Part shown: in pieces, positions 58,141 through 64,000 of the stretch
Layout: each line of letters begins with the position of its first letter
Position numbering within the stretch: the stretch's first letter is position 1
Assembly (NCBI GenBank): GCA_019614645.1
Contig: JABWDB010000018.1
Location: 558,001-622,000, forward strand
Origin: Stratiolaelaps scimitus
Lineage: Eukaryota; Arthropoda; Arachnida; Mesostigmata; Laelapidae
Direction: 5' to 3'
DNA length: 64,000 nucleotides
Notes under the pieces: generated by a model
Told to the model about the DNA's origin: nothing
What the model saw: the letters and a program-made list of their open reading frames with translations, nothing else
Databases searched by the model: none
Translations under genes and position numbers: made by a program

Positions 58141-58200
58141 ATTCGCCTAGTTCTTGAAACGTTGAACCTGTTTCAAGGAGCGTTATTCCTCTAGGCGAAT
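58141..58200. other. Nested inverted repeats, 60-bp hairpin
   Basis: The outer arms ATTCGCCTAG (58141-58150) and CTAGGCGAAT (58191-58200) are perfect. Inside them TTGAAAC (58154-58160) pairs with GTTTCAA. It could fold into an interrupted stem-loop. It lies about 125 bp from the Tc1 fossil and might belong to its end, but I cannot show this. Confidence 0.8.
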
Positions 58201-59699
58201 TTCCAGAGGGAGTTCAGTTACCTCGACCATGGTCCTGAGCCGATACCGTCTCTCGCTACAAATTGCAGGCATACTTAAGTAGCAAGTATATTTTTGTCAC
58301 TTAAATAGACGAGCATAGGCTCGCTGATGGTGTAGTTACTTAATCTGACATATTTATACATATCTGATATCATTTCAAGCAGAACACCGCATGTGTTCAC
58401 ATGAGAAGGCCAAACACTTTTGAGCAAGCGTTTCTCGACATATCACGACCGATTATTGTAACCACTGAATGAATCCGACTCGATACCTACGCGTTCTACT
58501 CACAATCAAAATAAACTATGATTACCGCTTCACATAGTGTATCGAACAAAAATCATTCAACATCATTTTCAGACACGTTTAACCTCACTGATTCAGGAAC
58601 CGACCCAAGACCGAATATGTGTGCGTAGCACAGCGCATCCAACTACAAATGCACTGACCCTATATCTCCAGCATTTCGGACTGGCTAAGGTTTCTGACTT
58701 TGCCGCCTGCACACCTCCGAGTGGAATCTACCGCAATCTCAACACTTGAAAGCTGTACACGAAGTTCGTGCTTAGCGCCAGCTTCTCCCCTCGTCCATCT
58801 CGTGAGACCTTTAGGATGCGATGATGTTCCCGCTGGATTGCCTCTCGGCTTCATTCCCCGTTGTGTTGGGAGGGTGGTGGAAAATGAGAAACGAAATATC
58901 AGAAAGGCTCCCAGGAGGGCGATACCCATTTGGGGAGCACTCGGAAACGCGAAGAAGGAAGGAAAAAATAACAAAGCCGCACGTAAATAAGCTTCCAGGA
59001 AGAGCTTTAAGAGCTGCTAATGCCTCTTTCTTTTGCAAAGAGGCGTGAAATTATCATCACCGCCACCGCCATCAACCATCAGCGTCAGCACTACTACTAC
59101 CGGCGCAATTGCCGACAACTGTGGCAAAATGACAACAGAATAAACGCCGACAACAACCATTGTCTCGGAGAGAGTCGCGGGGAGAGTGACAGCTTCCCAG
59201 CGATTTGTTCAGCCGGCGGCCACGGCCACACGCAGTGCAAGCGCATGTGACCCAAACGAGGATCCCATTGTAATAGCCGACTGAGTCTCGACTGCAATTG
59301 AAACTCCGCGTCTACTGTGTGACTAAGCTATTTTGTATGTCCTTTTAGAAAAAGGGCCGCAGCAGCCAATGATTCGCGAGGTACCCGTATAGAAGGTGAA
59401 TTATCATAGGTGGAGACAGGTCAAAATCAGGTCAATATCATCAGGTAAACTAGGGAGGACTATCGCCGCTACCGAATCACGGTGAAAGTCAACGTTCGAT
59501 GGGGACTTTTCTCAAATTGATCCCTTCGTCTAACCGTACAGCGGTGCCATCTTGTGATGTATTGGTGCCATACTGAAAATGCGGTGTCAACCATTCTAGA
59601 TTCTTGTTCCGTAGGGTCACTTGCTATTCGTTGATTGAAACTCTTTGTTTATAGATTGTATGTGAACGCTTCCCACAGAAATATTGCTTTGATATGAAA
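58201..59699. other. Non-coding stretch
   Basis: No recognised gene. The 58690-59280 part has overlapping frames on both strands without a known domain. Confidence 0.45.
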
Positions 59700-59985
59700 C
59701 ATGTCAATCGCAGGAGCACCGCGGGCTTGAATAGCGTTCATTAGCCTACATTGCGAGCAAACGGTCAATATGAGAGTTACACAACTCGGGGATACATTCG
59801 TATGTGATTCTCATGAATGGCTTTAAGGATCTCTGCCGTAGACAATCCCAGCTGTTCAAGGAGCAATTCACCCGCCTGGCGGGATACTGTTCCAAGCTTG
59901 CTATCGAAGCGTCATGTCCTCACATAAGCTGAGTTCGCATAATTCGCTCCACATCTTCCCAAACAACGACACACACACACACAGC
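59700..59985 (-). pseudogene. Tc1-type transposase, C-terminal end, decayed
   Basis: On the minus strand VWEDVERIMRTQ matches the segment that follows SPDLNPIEN in Tc1-like transposases. After about 60 poorly matching residues, LVTLILTVCSQCRLM and NAIQARGAPAIDM match the final block (usually AVIxARGGxTxY). Stops and frameshifts are present. The upstream part is cut off where a CA/GT microsatellite (about 59968-59983) begins. The relationship to the fossil at 57541-58016 is unknown; the two do not overlap in the parts they retain. Confidence 0.6.
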
Positions 59986-59989
59986 ATAT

Positions 59990-62900
59990 CGTTAGGCCGG
60001 CGTGGCAACTGACAAGAGCCTTGGAAAGCAGGCGTTGCCGGAACGCACTATTCGGCCTAATCAAGGTAATGTTTTAACCAGCCCTAACGCTGAAGACGAA
60101 AAATCTGCGCCCTTTGCTTGCCAAGCGAAGAGTACTTGGCTGGAGCCATCAAATGCTTCCGTTGATGGGAACTATGAGTATGAGTCGAATAACAAGGCTT
60201 GTTTGCAATGATAAGGCTGCCAAACAATATTAAGGTTGACCAGCCATATCGACAAGGTTTGTAGGTAATCTGCTCTTTTCCGAGCCGTACATGCAGTGAC
60301 ACAGCAATGCTACAGTACATAACAATTTCCGTAAAGCCTCTTTTGCAGCAGCATCTGATTTATTACGTGGCAAAAAACGATAAAGTCGATTCTGGATTCG
60401 ATTCCTTATGTTTCTTTTATCTGTGTATAAATAAGCCTTAACGGAAACCTTGAATTTGCCATTCAGTGCATGTCACCATTGTATTTTGTTCAACTCTTAT
60501 TGCACAAAAGAAAAAGATTATGTTTTAGTTAAGCCTTTAACCTCTTTAACCAAATCGACAGGAGGGACCTTGTCGTTTCGTGTCCTCATATTGCTTTATG
60601 CAATTTCCTTTATGCAATGTCAGATACATTCGAAACCCTCAGAACACTTATGAGATACCGCTCCTTCATTACGAATCGGTAAGCCCACTCAACAAATGCT
60701 CACACTGGAGCCGCTGTACGCCATACGGCTCCCCCAGAGCAGAATTCTTCCGCGCGTCTACCCAATAAAAAGGTCCCGATCCTTCCCACCCTCGTCGCCT
60801 TTTCGCTCTCTCGTATAAATCGCATGGCGCAGCCGAACCTATCGAACAGATCGAAATTCTCTGCCTGGCGAAGAAGCAAGATGAAGAACAAGATGACGAT
60901 GGCAAATCCCAAAAAAAGGGAGGCACGATCTTGAATCACGACGCGGTCTTCCCTGAGCAGATGGAAGAGTCCCCGCGAGCGAGCAAAGCTTCGTTCTGGA
61001 ACGATGCCCTTGGTCGTGACTAACACTCCTTGATATGTTTGTATCAACATCACGGATCGAGCATACCCTTGGTGGCGGTTTAGCGATGCGATTGTCAAAC
61101 AAATATCCCCATCACCTTATGCTTTGTTTGTTTCTCTGTTGGACGTGAATCGTTAGTTTATCCGTTTGCCATCCACAGGTCCACACCGAACCAGCATCGA
61201 ACATGCGGGCGACACTGATCGGTTTATGATTGTGAGGGTTCGCCTAGGTGGCGACGATATGAGAATGGTCCCCACGACGAGAGAACGATGTTATGAGGAA
61301 CTAAATATAATCACAGCTATACAACGGTCGTCACCCCCACCCCCGCCTCCCTTTCCGTTGTGACTCGATAGCTGGAGTAGTATGGTAATATGTTGTTGAT
61401 TTGCCGTGGCACGGTGACGTGCCGATAATCCTTGGACGTTGACGGCCGGCTCGGTCCGATCAATTCGTGGTGATTCTGAAAAACACGCAAATATCACGAT
61501 GAATTCAATAAGTGCTAGACGTTTATCTAGAAGCTACTCTAGGTAAATTACTATTGGTTAAGAGAAACAAAAATTTGTGAGAGTGTAGTTAACTAATGAC
61601 TATTTCTTGGCATACCGTGAACACGATATCGTCATATGTCGACTCAGTTGTGTGTATGTATTTATTAAACTGTATTTATATACATTATACATAGGCAGAA
61701 TTGAGAGTCGATGATTTGTGTGATACAAGGTATGGCCCCTCGAATATGGAAAGCGTGTGATATATGATAGTATGAAATGTGTGTCGTAATTCATAAGTGT
61801 TCGATTCATAGATGCACTTAATTCAGCGTGTGTCAGTATTGAAATTAATTACCATCACGGTAACTTAATTAGGTGTTCATGGAGAAATCAAATAATAATG
61901 CAATACCATCACCAAAAAACACTAGTGCTAGTATAGTTCGTGAGGCAATCGCCCTCACTCATTGCCACTCATTTGCACGATCCATCGCACATCACAAACC
62001 CACAGCATTTTGTAAATATAGTGTCGCTTGGTTATAAAGAATATCGTGGACAATGTGTTTGACAATTATACGTCTATTCCGCCTTTAATACATATTCTCC
62101 TCCACTCTGTACTAGACATCATTCCTGTCAAGAATAACGCCGAATCTATCTGAGGCATCTTTGAACATGTTATTACTATCGAAGTACAAGCATTACATGA
62201 TGATCTCTACTGCCGATTGGCAAAATTAACGACAAAGAAGCATTTTGATGTAGAAATATATCGAACCAAAGGATCATCATGCGTAAGCTATAATAATATG
62301 TCAAGCACGTGGCATTCAGTGCTAATTTGTTGGCCTTTAGCGAACTGCATGATTATTATTCCCCCATATGAATGCTCCAAATTCTGGACGACCTCGTTGT
62401 TACACTGACCTTGCAGGCAAGAAATTGGCGCCAGTCGCTTTGTAACTTGTGAAAATTTCATTGGCGCTTCCTCTCGTATCGCTACGGCGAACCTTCTCAC
62501 TGCACGGTCATTCACGCCAGCGTCATTTTCAGCAGTGGCCTTCAACAAACGGCGAACGGCGAGAAATTCGACATTTTTAACATGTCTAAAAGCTAGCAGC
62601 TGGCGGCCTTCCCCACGAAGATCGGACACATCTATTCATGATCTCCGACAGACGGCGAAAGCAGCATCGGACAACGTCGGACTGCTGAGAAGAAGCGATG
62701 ATTCCGATTCAGCCGAGAGGAGTGCAAGATTTGGCCGAGTAATGCGGTAATGGTCGAATGGTTGCCGTGGACAACACACAACAGATTCAATTTTCTCCGG
62801 GATCCGTCTCACTGCGTTGCCGGGCCACCCATAGATGGGCATAGAGACGAACACTATGCGAGTCAGCACAGAAACCTAGCAAATAGATGACATTCCACAA

Positions 62901-64000
62901 AACGGCGCTTCCTGAGGTCGGAAGGTGACCGGTTGTTGTCCAAGATGACACCTCGAGGACGATTTTGATGCGGTTCTCAAGAAGTCCGCGAAAGAGGTCA
63001 CACCCACCATCATCTATTACATTAAGCAATGTAATGGCGTGTAGGAAAGGATGTCTCGTTTTTTTTTTTTAGGCTAACTGAGCCGGGCAAGCCGCTGAAT
63101 GGAACTGCTCATTACTTGGGATCCTGGACGGCGAGGGCGACAGTCCAGGAAGTCTGTCTGAATGAAGCATGTGTCGTATTTTTGTACTTGCATCAATTTT
63201 TTGTTATTATATTGTGTAGCCTTTTTACGTGGCTGACACTGTGACGCGAGGTGCATGAGATTGGCTCGTTACTATAGCCCCAGCTATTAATTTGATTAAT
63301 GTCAACTTTAACTCAAGCGAAAACACAGTATGTCCAATCACTCTCCAGCTAATACTTATTAAGAGTGGACGGTCATGTTGGTACGCTAACGTTAACAAGA
63401 AGAATGGCGTCTGATTGATACACTGCGGTACCTTGGAAACTGGTCGGAGGAAGCCTCAACGAATCGAACTGACGTGGCCAAGACGAACGTAAACAATAAA
63501 TAAATCCATCAAAATGTATAAAAAAACAAGGTCAAACACGTACAAAAAAAATATAAACTACATATGAATAAAAAAAATAATAACTCAAAAATTGTTTAGG
63601 CACGCTTCCGTCAGAAATCAGCAAAAACAAACTAAATTTTGCTAGTTTTGATCAGCGAATATCCATGCCCGTGCGACGTCACTTTGAAACGACGGTCTCT
63701 GAAAACCTACATCTTCCACGTGTAGCTCATAGCGTCACAACGAACTACTGCGAACGCTTCCAAACACTACCAGACGCATTAAACGATGATGCCAAAAATG
63801 AATTTGCCTTTTGCATGGTCAAGGCAAAGCTGCCTTTTCTCAATTCGAATATTCAAGCTACGAACGTCGGCGTCTGGTCACTAAAGGAAGAGAAAAGCAG
63901 GGCTCGAGAGTGATCTAGTGGTTTGCGCAAGTCTGCCGCTATCGGAAGTTATTTGGTTTCGTTCGTATGCCATAGTTAGGTGTACACTATATGTAAATTG
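59990..64000. other. Non-coding stretch with one possible exon
   Basis: No recognised gene. On the minus strand a frame of about 75 codons (GEGRQLLAFRHVKNVEF and following, ending SCLQG) runs from about 62635 to a good donor-like CAAG/GTCAGT at 62410/62409. The acceptor side is weak and I know no matching protein. An 82-codon ATG frame at 63665-63913 (plus) is likewise unidentified. Confidence 0.35.

Noticed and set aside
1..64000. CRISPR arrays, bacterial operons, rRNA genes or intact tRNA genes
   Set aside because: No regularly spaced direct repeats, no ribosome-binding-site-led gene clusters, no rRNA signatures and no complete cloverleaf were seen. The sequence is eukaryotic.

Overview
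The window reads as animal nuclear DNA, most likely from an arthropod; a mite- or tick-like genome would fit but is not proven. The reasons are the absence of dense operon-like coding, CpG that does not look depleted, many AT, GT and CT microsatellites, and a transposon mix typical of arthropods: two non-LTR retrotransposons, one BEL/Pao LTR retrotransposon, mariner/Tc1 fossils and tRNA-derived SINEs. No host protein-coding gene could be recognised. Most of the 64 kb looks intergenic or like one or more large introns.

Layout. 1-9.5 kb: non-coding DNA with a SINE at 5.0-5.2 kb, a SINE tail at 7.2 kb, a frameshifted mariner-type transposase at 7.4-7.7 kb and two tRNA-like repeats at 8.3-8.7 kb. 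9.5-11.0 kb: a 5'-truncated LINE reverse transcriptase on the minus strand. 11-19.6 kb: no gene seen, with a 14-bp hairpin at 13.4 kb and a second copy of the 8.5 kb SINE-like repeat at 17.7 kb. 19.6-23.8 kb: a nearly complete LINE on the minus strand with an open 999-codon endonuclease/reverse transcriptase ORF2 and a zinc-knuckle ORF1 that is truncated at its 5' end. 25.6 kb: the last codons of another LINE, with a second copy at 46.3 kb. 30.2-32.6 kb: three SINE copies.

33,473-38,353 is a complete BEL/Pao insertion on the minus strand. Its two 486-bp LTRs differ at two positions, it has a 5-bp TATAT target duplication, a primer-binding site, a leader of tandem repeats carrying six copies of one hairpin, and a single 953-codon Gag-protease-partial-RT ORF. 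The RT core, RNase H and integrase are missing and the YVDD box reads YRDV, so it cannot move by itself. Its near-identical LTRs nevertheless point to a recent insertion, presumably mobilised in trans.

38.4-64 kb: again no recognisable gene. It holds a GC-rich, CT-rich island with a clear TATA box at 41.72 kb, SINE remains at 47.1 and 52.0 kb, a mariner with internal deletions at 50.1-50.6 kb, a 27-bp inverted-repeat pair at 52.6-52.8 kb, Tc1-type transposase fossils at 57.5-58.0 and 59.7-60.0 kb, and another GC-rich island at 56.4-57.5 kb.

The most interesting relationship is between the SINE family and the 19.6-23.8 kb LINE. The SINE bodies have a tRNA-like head with Pol III A and B boxes, and a tail that closely matches the last ~40 bases of that LINE. 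This is the arrangement expected when a SINE borrows a LINE's reverse transcriptase through 3'-end recognition. The deleted BEL element with a duplicated primer-binding site is a second parasite of other elements' enzymes.
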